From Nitrospinaceae bacterium (GTDB lineage Bacteria; Nitrospinota; Nitrospinia; Nitrospinales; VA-1), in the NCBI GenBank assembly GCA_029937655.1, contig JAPYPK010000014.1, positions 1 through 15,686 on the forward strand: a stretch of 15,686 nucleotides of DNA, given 5' to 3'. Made by a program: the position numbers and the translations under genes. The number at the start of each line of letters is the position of its first letter. Position 1 is the stretch's first letter. Below are positions 6,182 to 14,199 of the stretch, one piece after another. The notes below the pieces were generated by a model. That model was not told the origin of the DNA, searched no databases, and worked only from the letters and a program-made list of their open reading frames with translations.

Positions 6182-6712
6182 ATGACAACAAATATAGAAC
6201 CAAAAAAATCGGCTGAACAATGGTTTCAGGAAGGACTTGCCGCTAGCAAACTTGGTGACCCGAGAACCTGTCTCGAATCCTATAAAAACGCCATCGAAGT
6301 TGACCCAGATCATTTCTTAGCTCAATTTAACCTAGGAATACGTTATGGAAAGCTCCCCATGAATATTGAAGCGGCGCGCCACTTCAGGGAAGCCCTGCGC
6401 TTGAAACCAGAATCGCCAATGGTCCACTACAGCCTTGCTGTCGTTTGCAATCTAATTGGAGAAATAGACGATGCATTCCAGCATTACAATGAGGCAATCC
6501 GTTTGAACCCAGAATTTGCCAAGGCACACAGCAATCTTGCGATGCTATCTTATTCACTCAAGCGGGGAAAAGAAACAATTCATCACCTGCTGAAAGCTGT
6601 TGAAATGTTTGAAAAAACCAGTGATGAGTTTATGATTAACAATGCTAAAAGCCTTCTCAAAGATTGTTTTAAGGAATTCAATCTTACCGCTGAGGAATGT
6701 CAAACACTTTAA
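6182..6712 (+). CDS. Tetratricopeptide-repeat (TPR) protein
   Basis: TPR proteins are helical scaffolds for protein-protein contacts. Four repeats follow one another: AEQWFQEGLAASKLGDP through AIEVDPDH, AQFNLGIRYGKLPMN through ALRLKPES, VHYSLAVVCNLIGEID through AIRLNPEF, and AHSNLAMLSYSLKRGK through AVEMF. The canonical W/Y-G-A-Y-A-P positions are mostly kept. A C-terminal helix of about 35 residues (NNAKSLLKDCFKEF) caps the array. There is no signal peptide, so it is probably cytoplasmic. I chose the ATG at 6182 over a GTG four codons earlier because it is the stronger start; an ACGAG sequence upstream is a weak ribosome site. The stop is only 12 bp before the flavoprotein gene, which lacks its own ribosome site, so the two are likely translated together and the TPR protein may bind that enzyme. 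Confidence 0.85.
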   Translation: MTTNIEPKKSAEQWFQEGLAASKLGDPRTCLESYKNAIEVDPDHFLAQFNLGIRYGKLPMNIEAARHFREALRLKPESPMVHYSLAVVCNLIGEIDDAFQHYNEAIRLNPEFAKAHSNLAMLSYSLKRGKETIHHLLKAVEMFEKTSDEFMINNAKSLLKDCFKEFNLTAEECQTL

Positions 6713-6724
6713 GTTTAATGACTC

Positions 6725-8092
6725 ATGGACTGCTTTGATGTAGTTGTTGTCGGTGGAGGTTCCGCTGGGTACGCCGCTGCCAACACAGCCCAATCTAAAG
6801 GGGCCAAAGTTGCCATTGTCGACAAAGGCCCGCTTGGCGGGCTTTGTATTCTTCGTGGCTGTATGCCAACCAAGACCATCCTCCGATCGTCAGATGTTCT
6901 TGCTCTTATGCATCGAGCCAAAGAATTTGGTCTCTCGGTTTCAAACCCCTCAGCCGATCTCTCATTGATCAATGACCGCAAAATCCGACTGATCAATGAG
7001 TTTGCCAGCTACCGCGTCGAGCAATTGAATGATCCAAAATTCACACTGATTGAAGAACACGCCTCATTTCTCTCTCCACATAAGCTTAAAGTGGGCAAAC
7101 GAGTGTTATCAGCAAAAAACTTTATCATAGCTACCGGCTCTACGACGGCAGAGTTTCCTATTCCAGGCTTGGCTAAGGTTGGTTTTCTCACCAGCGATGA
7201 CGTTCTGGAATTAAGAGAAACACCCGAATCCATGATCGTTCTAGGAGCTGGGCCCGTTGCCGTTGAGTTAGCCCAGTTTTTTTGTCGGATAGGAACGCAA
7301 ACCACTCTTGTTCAACGAAGCGATTATATTCTTTCGAAAGGAGATGAGGACTTGGCGTGTCCAGTCGAAACGCGTTTTCGAGAAGAAGGGATGGAAGTCT
7401 ATACGGGGACAAAGCTATTACGAGTTGAGAAATCTAGACATGGTAGCACTGTTTTCTTTTCACACGAGGGTAAAGAAAAATCTGCAAACGCAAGTACAAT
7501 TTTGCAGGCTCTCGGGAGAAAACCAAATATTGATGGACTAAATTTATCAGCGGCCTCGGTTAATGTAAATCAAGGAAGAATCGAAGTCGACCAGGAGATG
7601 AGGACAAACGTTCCTCATATCTTTGCAGTAGGTGATGTCAATGGCCTCCATGAAATTGTTCATATTGCTATAGATCAGGGGGAAATAGCTGCACATAACG
7701 CAACTCAAGAGGATACACGTCAATTCGACGAAAGATTAAAACTCAGCATAACTTTTACCGATCCACCTGTGGCCAGCGTCGGTCTATCAGAAAAAGAATG
7801 CCAGAAGTTAAGCATTCTTTATCTAAAGGCAACGTATCCTTTTGACGATCATGGCAAGTCATTATGCCTGGGAGAAACTCATGGTCATGTAAAGATCTTA
7901 TGTTCTCCCGATAGCGGAGAAATTATTGGAGCACATGTGGTTGGCCCTGAAGCTGGAGAAATGATTCACCAGATGGTTACCCTAATGCATTTCAGAGGAA
8001 CGGTGCATGACCTAGCTAAACTACCTCATTACCACCCTACTCTTTCAGAAATTTTCACTTACCCAGCAGAAGAATTGGCACAGATGCTATAA
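6725..8092 (+). CDS. Dihydrolipoamide-dehydrogenase-like flavoprotein disulfide reductase
   Basis: This is a complete 455-residue class I disulfide reductase. FAD is held by VVGGGSAG (8-15) and IFAVGDV. The redox pair C41/C46 sits in GGLCILRGCMPTKT, which departs from the usual CLNxGCxPSK of lipoamide dehydrogenase. The C-terminal HYHPTLSE keeps the catalytic His (H437) and Glu (E442), so a dithiol/disulfide substrate is likely. The nucleotide fold is VLGAGPVAVE (172-181). The strand after it ends in Q197-R198 rather than Glu, as in NADPH-using reductases, so NADPH use is possible. It could serve as the L-protein for the neighbouring glycine cleavage genes, but it is on the opposite strand and grouped with the TPR gene. 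A broader or different disulfide substrate is just as likely. No ribosome site of its own is visible. Confidence 0.8.
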   Translation: MDCFDVVVVGGGSAGYAAANTAQSKGAKVAIVDKGPLGGLCILRGCMPTKTILRSSDVLALMHRAKEFGLSVSNPSADLSLINDRKIRLINEFASYRVEQLNDPKFTLIEEHASFLSPHKLKVGKRVLSAKNFIIATGSTTAEFPIPGLAKVGFLTSDDVLELRETPESMIVLGAGPVAVELAQFFCRIGTQTTLVQRSDYILSKGDEDLACPVETRFREEGMEVYTGTKLLRVEKSRHGSTVFFSHEGKEKSANASTILQALGRKPNIDGLNLSAASVNVNQGRIEVDQEMRTNVPHIFAVGDVNGLHEIVHIAIDQGEIAAHNATQEDTRQFDERLKLSITFTDPPVASVGLSEKECQKLSILYLKATYPFDDHGKSLCLGETHGHVKILCSPDSGEIIGAHVVGPEAGEMIHQMVTLMHFRGTVHDLAKLPHYHPTLSEIFTYPAEELAQML

Positions 8093-8103
8093 CTGCTACC
8101 CAC

Positions 8104-9450
8104 CTAAGCCATCCCCAGTTTTTCGGCGAGTCGATCTATAGTTTCAACTGTATTCAGTTCTGTAACGCAAATCAGAAGACTATCTGCAAGTTCGTGATAA
8201 TGGTCACCAAGTGGAAGCCCAGCAATAATCTTATATTCCAGTAAAGCGTCTCTAATCTCAGTAGCAGGCCTGGGACATTTTAGAACAATCTCATTAAAAG
8301 TATCCGCGTTAAAACGGACCGAGAACCCTTTCACCTTGGATAGTTTATTTTTAAGGTAGTCGGCTTTTCTCAAATTAAGCAAAGCCAATTCACGTAGTCC
8401 TTGCTTGCCCATCACCGCTAGATAAATAGTAACAGCTAACATACACAACCCTTGATTGGTACAGATATTAGATGTGGCTCGTTCCCGTCGAATAAATTGC
8501 TCTCGAGTTGAAAGTGTAAGGACAAATGATCTGCGTCCTTTCCTGTCGATAGTCTCGCCAGCTAATCGACCAGGCATTTGTCTAACAAATTTTTCGCGAG
8601 TTGCAAAAAAACCGACATAAGGCCCACCATAGGAGACAGGCAACCCAAACGATTGAGCTTCCCCAACAACAATGTCTGCGTCTCTCTCACCTGGTGGTTT
8701 TAATATACCAAGGGAAAGTGGTTCAGCCACTACAACGATCAGCAAAGTATTCTGTTCTTTTAATTCCCTACTTAGTTGTTCATACTCTTCCACTATGCCA
8801 AAAAAATTCGGGCTTTGTAATACTACCGCGGAAGTTCTGTCGCTCAGGTTAGCTCTAATGAACTCAAAGTCAGTTCTACCATCTGAGCTGTATGGAACAC
8901 TTATTAATTGGTTGTCTGTTCCCCTCAAATAAGTCTCTGCGGTCTGCCGGTATTCTGGATGAACCGCTGAAGCAATCAGATATTCTTTTTGCTGGTTTAT
9001 CCGGTTAGCCATAAGAATAGCCTCTGCAAGTGCGGACGCGCCATCGTACATAGAAGCGTTGACCACATCCATTCCTGTTAGCATGGCAATCATTGTTTGG
9101 AATTCAAAGATAGCCTGAAGGGTCCCCTGACTGACCTCAGCTTGATAGGGAGTATAGCTAGTAGAAAACTCACCTCGCTGTATAAGACTACCTACAACAG
9201 CCGGGCTATAATGCCTATACGCACCTGCACCAAGGAATGACGAAATCTCTTCCGCATCTGGGTTTCGCATTTGTATTTGACGCAGCGCGCTGATAACTTC
9301 ACTTTCAGAAAGGGCTGCTGGCAGGTCAAGATGTTTGTTGCCCAATTGTAAATCGTCAGGGATACCTGCGAACAGTTGATCTACATCCTGGACACCAATA
9401 GTCTCCAGCATCTCACGAATATCTCGTTCGGTATGAGGGATGAAACGCAT
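8104..9450 (-). CDS. gcvPA: Glycine cleavage system P protein, subunit 1 (glycine decarboxylase)
   Basis: The P protein decarboxylates glycine with pyridoxal phosphate and passes the aminomethyl group to lipoyl-GcvH. In the split form, subunit 1 is a fold-type I half without the PLP lysine, which is in subunit 2. The 448 residues match that length and run RFIPHTERDIREMLETIG, SFLGAGAYRHYSPAVV, FSTSYTPYQAEVSQGTLQ, FEFQTMIAMLTGMDVVNASM, YDGASALAEA, QSPNFFGIVEE, SYGGPYVGFFA, RQMPGRLAGET, REQFIRRERATSNICTNQ. All are hallmark blocks of GcvPA. It lies 32 bp after gcvH on the same strand, and the ribosome site is weak. Normally gcvPB follows. Here the gene ends 11 bp from a convergent flavoprotein gene, so subunit 2 must be encoded elsewhere. 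Confidence 0.95.
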   Translation of the reverse strand: MRFIPHTERDIREMLETIGVQDVDQLFAGIPDDLQLGNKHLDLPAALSESEVISALRQIQMRNPDAEEISSFLGAGAYRHYSPAVVGSLIQRGEFSTSYTPYQAEVSQGTLQAIFEFQTMIAMLTGMDVVNASMYDGASALAEAILMANRINQQKEYLIASAVHPEYRQTAETYLRGTDNQLISVPYSSDGRTDFEFIRANLSDRTSAVVLQSPNFFGIVEEYEQLSRELKEQNTLLIVVVAEPLSLGILKPPGERDADIVVGEAQSFGLPVSYGGPYVGFFATREKFVRQMPGRLAGETIDRKGRRSFVLTLSTREQFIRRERATSNICTNQGLCMLAVTIYLAVMGKQGLRELALLNLRKADYLKNKLSKVKGFSVRFNADTFNEIVLKCPRPATEIRDALLEYKIIAGLPLGDHYHELADSLLICVTELNTVETIDRLAEKLGMA

Positions 9451-9482
9451 AATTTAGTATTATATATACGGTAAGTAACTTA

Positions 9483-9869
9483 TCATTCCTGGCTTTTACA
9501 CTGTTCTCTGTATTGATCCGCACTCAGTAAACCCTGTTCGGGACTAGAGTTTGAAAACTCTATTTCTATCATCCACCCCTGACCATAGGGGTCACTATTC
9601 ACCAATTCAGGCTGGGATTCCAGATCTTTGTTGACCGCCACTACCTTGCCAGTCATAGGGACATAAATATCAGAAACTGTTTTCACGGATTCCACCACGC
9701 CAAATGTGTTTTCTTTTGTAAGCTCTGTCCCTTCTGCTGGAAGTTCTATGAAAACAACATCGCCCAGTTGACCTTGAGCGAAATCGGTAATCCCGATAGT
9801 AGCCCGGTTATTTTTCAACCGAATCCACTCATGCTCAATCGTGTAATGAAGATCATTCGGGATTTTCAT
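9483..9869 (-). CDS. gcvH: Glycine cleavage system H protein
   Basis: GcvH is the small lipoyl carrier that shuttles the aminomethyl intermediate between the P, T and L proteins. The 128 residues are family length. They show YTIEHEWIRL near the N-terminus, GITDFAQGQLGDVVFIELP, and the lipoylation site VVESVKTVSDIYVPMTG with the acceptor K63. The closing NSDPYGQGWMIEIE is also typical. A strong ribosome site, AAGGGGG (minus strand, 9874-9880), sits four bases before the ATG, the best in this operon. It lies between gcvT (43 bp upstream) and gcvPA (32 bp downstream) in the same orientation. Confidence 0.97.
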   Translation of the reverse strand: MKIPNDLHYTIEHEWIRLKNNRATIGITDFAQGQLGDVVFIELPAEGTELTKENTFGVVESVKTVSDIYVPMTGKVVAVNKDLESQPELVNSDPYGQGWMIEIEFSNSSPEQGLLSADQYREQCKSQE

Positions 9870-9911
9870 GATTCCCCCTTCTAATCAATTTAAAATTATT
9901 TATAAAAATGT

Positions 9912-11036
9912 TCATTGTTTTTTAACGCGACTAGGAACAAATGGCAATTTGACTACTTCGGCAGAAACCAACTGGTCCCTAATTTTTATATCCACGTGAT
10001 TACCGACATCAGAATATTCTCTTGACAGATAACACAATCCTATCCCCATGTTTAAGGTAGGCGAAAATGTCCCACTAGTAACCTCTCCCACGGGTTCACC
10101 ATTTTTCAATACCTGATAATGTGCTCGAGGAACACCGCGAGTGAGTAATTTCACACCCACTAGCTTTCGCCTCGATCTTCCTTGTTCCTTTTGTTTTAAC
10201 AAAGGTCCTCTACCAAGAAATTCCCCTTTATCAAACTTGACAACCCAACCTAACCCCGCGTCTAAAGGCGTAGGATTGTCATCAATTTCATTCCCATACA
10301 AAGGATATCCCATTTCTATACGCAAAGTGTCTCGCGCACCAAGTCCAATTGGTTGGATACCATATGGACTGCCTTGTTCCATGAGCAATCGAAAAATCCC
10401 TGAAACTTTTTCAGGAGAAAGGTACAATTCAAATCCGTCTTCTCCAGTATATCCAGTTCGAGAAATAATACTCTCCACATTATTCACCCTACCCTTTTTA
10501 AAATTATAATAAGGGAGGTCATTCAAGGAAACATCGCATAAGGTCTGCAATACGTTTTTGGCTTCAGGCCCTTGCAATGCCAACTGCGATGTCTCGGAAC
10601 TTATATTTTTTATATTAACATTGAAAGAAGATGCGTGCCTCGCAATCCATTCGTAATCCTTAGCAGAATTAGATGCGTTGACGCAGAGAAAATAATGGTT
10701 TTCCGAAAATCGATAAACCAGTAAGTCGTCTACCACTCCACCGGTTTCATAACACATGAGGCTATAAAGTATCGACCCGTCAAACATTTTCTCCATATTA
10801 TTCGAAAGTAAAAATTGTAAAAACTTTTTAGCATCTTTTCCTTCAACTTCGATTTCTCCCATATGACTGACATCAAACAACCCTACCTTTTCCCTAACGC
10901 AAGTATGTTCACTCATAACTCCAGAAAACTGAATGGGCATGTTCCACCCTGCAAAAGAAACCAATTTTGCCCCTAGTTCTCTGTGAAGGTCTAGCAGTGG
11001 GGTGACTTTTAAGTTTGTAGTGATATTTTGAATCAT
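9912..11036 (-). CDS. gcvT: Glycine cleavage system T protein (aminomethyltransferase)
   Basis: GcvT releases ammonia from the aminomethyl-lipoyl arm of GcvH and makes 5,10-methylenetetrahydrofolate. The 374 residues are full length. They contain TPLLDLHRELGAKLVSFAGW, MPIQFSGVMSEHTCVR, VGLFDVSHMGEIEV, TGGVVDDLLVYR, SRTGYTGEDGFELY (folate and substrate region), GLGARDTLRIEMGYPLYGNE and a C-terminal GEVTSGTFSPTLNMGIGL barrel motif. As first gene of the gcvT-H-PA series it is likely transcribed from the spacer at 11037-11330. The ribosome site before ATG 11036 is poor. I looked on the minus strand upstream for the conserved core of a glycine riboswitch and did not find it. Confidence 0.96.
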   Translation of the reverse strand: MIQNITTNLKVTPLLDLHRELGAKLVSFAGWNMPIQFSGVMSEHTCVREKVGLFDVSHMGEIEVEGKDAKKFLQFLLSNNMEKMFDGSILYSLMCYETGGVVDDLLVYRFSENHYFLCVNASNSAKDYEWIARHASSFNVNIKNISSETSQLALQGPEAKNVLQTLCDVSLNDLPYYNFKKGRVNNVESIISRTGYTGEDGFELYLSPEKVSGIFRLLMEQGSPYGIQPIGLGARDTLRIEMGYPLYGNEIDDNPTPLDAGLGWVVKFDKGEFLGRGPLLKQKEQGRSRRKLVGVKLLTRGVPRAHYQVLKNGEPVGEVTSGTFSPTLNMGIGLCYLSREYSDVGNHVDIKIRDQLVSAEVVKLPFVPSRVKKQ

Positions 11037-11101
11037 GGGTTTTAAATCTACTACTGTTTACAAAAAATAAACTCCAAAATATTTTTACAGTAAAGTCGTT
11101 T

Positions 11102-11131
11102 TCTATACCACTCTTTCACGAAATAGCACAA
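11102..11131 (-). promoter_or_regulatory. Candidate promoter for gcvT-gcvH-gcvPA
   Basis: On the minus strand TTGTGC (11126-11131) and TATAGA (11102-11107) are separated by 18 bp, a fair sigma-70 match at each box. The transcript would start near 11095, about 60 nt before gcvT. The same 290-bp spacer must also hold the signals for the rightward genes. Confidence 0.35.
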
Positions 11132-11293
11132 GGGATAAAACTAATTCGATTTACTAATTCCCGTAAACGAAGTACCCATGAATCAAAAAGCGCAGTCTTT
11201 GCCAAATAAGTTGGAGGTGAAACAGTTTAACCATAAAAGAAAAACTAAAAACTTCACTATCGTGGATGGCTAATATAACAAAAAGGTTATACA

Positions 11294-11341
11294 ATGCTCA
11301 GTCGAACTAAAAACTTTAATTCCTGCGCGCTTGATGAATGA
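11294..11341 (+). CDS. Possible 15-residue leader ORF overlapping the nucleotidyltransferase start
   Basis: An ATG preceded by AAAAGG (11281-11286, spacing 7) opens a 15-codon frame, MLSRTKNFNSCALDE. Its TGA stop (11339-11341) lies just inside the next gene, whose ATG is at 11334. That gene has no ribosome site of its own, so terminating ribosomes could re-initiate on it. The peptide has no run of one amino acid that would suggest attenuation. A short ORF like this can arise by chance. Confidence 0.3.
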   Translation: MLSRTKNFNSCALDE

Positions 11342-12347
11342 CTCTACCCAATATTCAGATGAAAAATATGATGCAATCCTGTTAGCAGGAGAAGGAGAAT
11401 CTAGCTACAAAGTGTACCATCAACATAAAGCCTTTCTAGAAATCAATGGTAAATGCATTATTAGTTATGTTGTTGAAGCATTACAACAAGTCGAATCAAT
11501 AAAAGATATATATATTGTAGGGTCTAAAAATAAACTTAAGCAAACTCTCGGCGACTCAGGAGTTGACTTTTGCTACCCAAAAACTATCCACCTAATTGAA
11601 CAACAAACCAATCTTTACGAAAATATTTTTCAAACATTTTTAAAAACAATTTCACGTGGAAAAGATTCACTAACGGTTGACTTGGAGGTTTCGCAAAATA
11701 AAGATAAATCTGTTTTAATCGTCCCTTGCGACTCCCCCTTGCTCACACCTCATGAAGTAGAGTATTTTATCTCACACAGTGACACCAACAATTATGATCA
11801 CATTCTAGGGCTAATCCCAGAGGAATCATTAAAACAATTTTACCCAACGGGAAGCTTGCCCGGAATCAAAATGGCTTATCTACACCTTAGAGAAAATAAC
11901 TATAGAATCAACAATCTTCATCTGGTAAAACCCCTGCGCATAGGTAATAGAGAATATGTACAAAAAATGTACCAATATCGTTACCAGAGGGATTTTAAAA
12001 AAATTGTACTGTTTGGTCGCAATTTACTTGGGAAAATTAAACTTAAGTACTACCGTTGTTACATTGGACTTCAATTATGTCAGTTTTTTGCATCAATCGG
12101 TTGGAAGTTACCAGTGAAATACTTTAAAAAGTGGACTGCGAAAAAAGATATGGAAAACTGCATATCTAGCCTACTCAATACGAGATTCAAGGGCCTAGAA
12201 GTCCCTTATCCGGGAGCCGCTCTGGATATAGATCGGGACTCTGACTACGAAGCCATTAAAACCAGATACAATGAGTGGAATAATATACTCCAATCAATGA
12301 AGAAATTTCCTTCTCGTGTAAACAACAAATCCCATGTGACGGGATAA
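11334..12347 (+). CDS. MobA-like NTP-transferase domain protein with a C-terminal extension
   Basis: The N-terminal half is a Rossmann-like nucleotidyltransferase domain: YDAILLAGEG (residues 12-21), HKAFLEINGKCIISYVVEAL with the conserved Lys32, and VLIVPCDSPLLTPHEVEYF with the metal-binding Asp. Family members transfer a nucleotide to a sugar phosphate, cofactor or similar acceptor. The phosphate loop is unusual, AGEGESS where most have AGGxSxR, so the substrate cannot be predicted. A second half of about 150 residues, rich in Lys, Tyr and Phe (residues about 190-337), includes a hydrophobic segment around YIGLQLCQFFASIGWKLP and ends with PYPGAALDIDRDSDYEAI. That ending resembles the closing motif of MobA-like proteins that return to the domain. 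I prefer ATG 11334 to the TTG just before it. It is 49 bp upstream of lepA in the same direction. Confidence 0.75.
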   Translation: MNDSTQYSDEKYDAILLAGEGESSYKVYHQHKAFLEINGKCIISYVVEALQQVESIKDIYIVGSKNKLKQTLGDSGVDFCYPKTIHLIEQQTNLYENIFQTFLKTISRGKDSLTVDLEVSQNKDKSVLIVPCDSPLLTPHEVEYFISHSDTNNYDHILGLIPEESLKQFYPTGSLPGIKMAYLHLRENNYRINNLHLVKPLRIGNREYVQKMYQYRYQRDFKKIVLFGRNLLGKIKLKYYRCYIGLQLCQFFASIGWKLPVKYFKKWTAKKDMENCISSLLNTRFKGLEVPYPGAALDIDRDSDYEAIKTRYNEWNNILQSMKKFPSRVNNKSHVTG

Positions 12348-12372
12348 TCCGATTTTCCTTGAACACGCAAAC

Positions 12373-12397
12373 GAATTTAATTAAAGAATTTAATTAA
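12373..12397 (+). repeat. Tandem 12-bp repeat over the lepA start
   Basis: GAATTTAATTAA occurs twice, at 12373-12384 and 12386-12397, one base apart. The second copy ends on the A of the lepA start codon. It takes the place where a ribosome site would be expected, and no GGAG-like sequence is seen. It may be only AT-rich slippage. Confidence 0.5.
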
Positions 12398-14199
12398 TGA
12401 CTCAAAGTCGAATACGTAATTTCTCCATCATAGCTCATATAGACCACGGCAAATCAACCCTTGCCGACCAACTCATACTTTCCACAGGGGGACTACAAAA
12501 AAGGGAAATGAGGGAACAGGTTCTTGATAGCATGGACCTAGAGCGTGAACGGGGAATTACTATTAAGGCGCAAACCGTTTGCCTTAAATATAAAGACGAG
12601 AACGGTGAAATCTACACCTTCAATATGATCGATACTCCTGGGCATGTGGATTTTGCCTATGAAGTATCTCGCAGTCTAGCCGCCTGTGAGGGGGTTCTAC
12701 TGATAGTCGATGCAACCCAAGGGATCCAGGCTCAAACCATTGCTAATGTAAACCTTGCGACGCAAAATAATCTTGCCATCATTCCCGTTATTAACAAAAT
12801 AGATCTGCCTAGTGCTGACCCTGACTCAGTTAAAGAGCAGTTGGAAGATGTTTTACAAATCGAATCGGATCAAGCTGTATTAACTAGCGCTAAAGAAGGA
12901 CTTGGCATCGAAGATGTGATGAAAGCAGTAGTAAAGTTTATTCCTGCGCCTACCGGCAACAGTGAAAAACCTCTCCAAGCTCTTTTATTTGACGCTTGGT
13001 ATGATTCTTACCGGGGAGTAATTGTATTGATTCGCGTTGTTGAAGGATGTTTAAAAATTGGTATGCGCATTCGCTTCATGTCCTCGGGCGCAGAGTTTGA
13101 TGTAGAGGAAGTAGGAACCTTTACCCCCTCACAAAAGAAAAGCAAATCACTACAAGCAGGAGAGGTGGGATATGTGATCGCAGCAATCAAGGAAATGGAT
13201 CAAACAAAAATTGGCGACACCATAACGGAATCAAACCGCCCTACAAACAAACCTCTTTTAGGGTACAAAGAAGCCAAGCCCATGGTGTTTAGTGGACTAT
13301 ATCCCATATCAGGAGACCAGTACGAACTGCTACGTGACGCATTAAAAAAATTAAAACTAAACGACTCCTCATTCACCTACGAACCAGAGTCTTCGCAAGC
13401 ATTAGGATTCGGATTCCGTTGTGGCTTTCTTGGACTTTTACATATGGAGATCATCCGTGAACGACTTGAAAGAGAATATAATGTTGATCTGCTCACCACT
13501 GCACCTAGCGTAGCATACAAAGTTTATTCTGCTGACCAGTCAACCATCATGCTAGATAACCCAGCAAAACTAAAAGAAATGCGTAGCGTGGACCATATGA
13601 AAGAACCTTATGTATTGGGGACAATCATTACACCTGAACAGTACATTGGGACAATAATGTCTCTTGCACGTGATCGACGTGGAATTCAAATTAAGATGGA
13701 ATACTTGAATCCTAATACCGTATTGCTACAATACGAATTACCTTTCAGTGAAATCGTACTAGACTTTTACGATCAACTTAAATCAACTACTCAAGGATAC
13801 GCATCTTTTGATTACGAATTTCTCGATTTCCGCACCTCAAAGCTGGTCAAACTAGATATTCTTTTAAATGGCGAGGTGGTTGATGCCCTATCTCTAATAA
13901 TTCATACTGATAAGGCACCTTATCAAGGACGAGAATTAGCAAAAAAACTTAAAGAAAAAATTCCCCGACAAATGTTTGAGGTTGCGATACAAGCTGCGAT
14001 CGGAAGCAAAATCATTGCCCGCGAATCAGTTAAGGCACTAAGGAAAAATGTTCTTGCAAAATGCTATGGCGGGGATATCACTCGTAAGCGAAAATTACTG
14101 GAAAAACAAAAGGCCGGCAAAAAGAAAATGAAACTAGTGGGCAGAGTAGAAGTCCCGCAAGAAGCTTTTTTAGCCGTTTTAAGGACCGATGGAAAATAA
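12397..14199 (+). CDS. lepA: Elongation factor 4 (LepA), ribosomal back-translocase GTPase
   Basis: EF4 is a translational GTPase that acts on stalled or mistranslocated ribosomes and in initiation or ribosome assembly. At 600 residues it is exactly family length. The G domain shows AHIDHGKSTLADQL (G1), RERGITIKAQTV (switch I), DTPGHVDFAYEVSRSL (G3), NKIDLPSADP (G4) and TSAKEGLGIEDV (G5). GFRCGFLGLLHMEIIRERLERE marks domain III. The LepA-specific C-terminal domain is CYGGDITRKRKLLEKQKAGK through GRVEVPQEAFLAVL. All nucleotide-binding motifs are intact. The ribosome site is weak, with AT repeats covering the leader, so translation may depend on the upstream gene. lepB overlaps its last 11 bases, the common lepA-lepB arrangement. 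Confidence 0.98.
   Translation: MTQSRIRNFSIIAHIDHGKSTLADQLILSTGGLQKREMREQVLDSMDLERERGITIKAQTVCLKYKDENGEIYTFNMIDTPGHVDFAYEVSRSLAACEGVLLIVDATQGIQAQTIANVNLATQNNLAIIPVINKIDLPSADPDSVKEQLEDVLQIESDQAVLTSAKEGLGIEDVMKAVVKFIPAPTGNSEKPLQALLFDAWYDSYRGVIVLIRVVEGCLKIGMRIRFMSSGAEFDVEEVGTFTPSQKKSKSLQAGEVGYVIAAIKEMDQTKIGDTITESNRPTNKPLLGYKEAKPMVFSGLYPISGDQYELLRDALKKLKLNDSSFTYEPESSQALGFGFRCGFLGLLHMEIIRERLEREYNVDLLTTAPSVAYKVYSADQSTIMLDNPAKLKEMRSVDHMKEPYVLGTIITPEQYIGTIMSLARDRRGIQIKMEYLNPNTVLLQYELPFSEIVLDFYDQLKSTTQGYASFDYEFLDFRTSKLVKLDILLNGEVVDALSLIIHTDKAPYQGRELAKKLKEKIPRQMFEVAIQAAIGSKIIARESVKALRKNVLAKCYGGDITRKRKLLEKQKAGKKKMKLVGRVEVPQEAFLAVLRTDGK

Noticed and set aside
10141..10509. Plus-strand 122-residue ORF antisense to gcvT
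   Set aside because: gcvT is unmistakable on the other strand, and the antisense frame has Ser/Pro-rich shadow composition.
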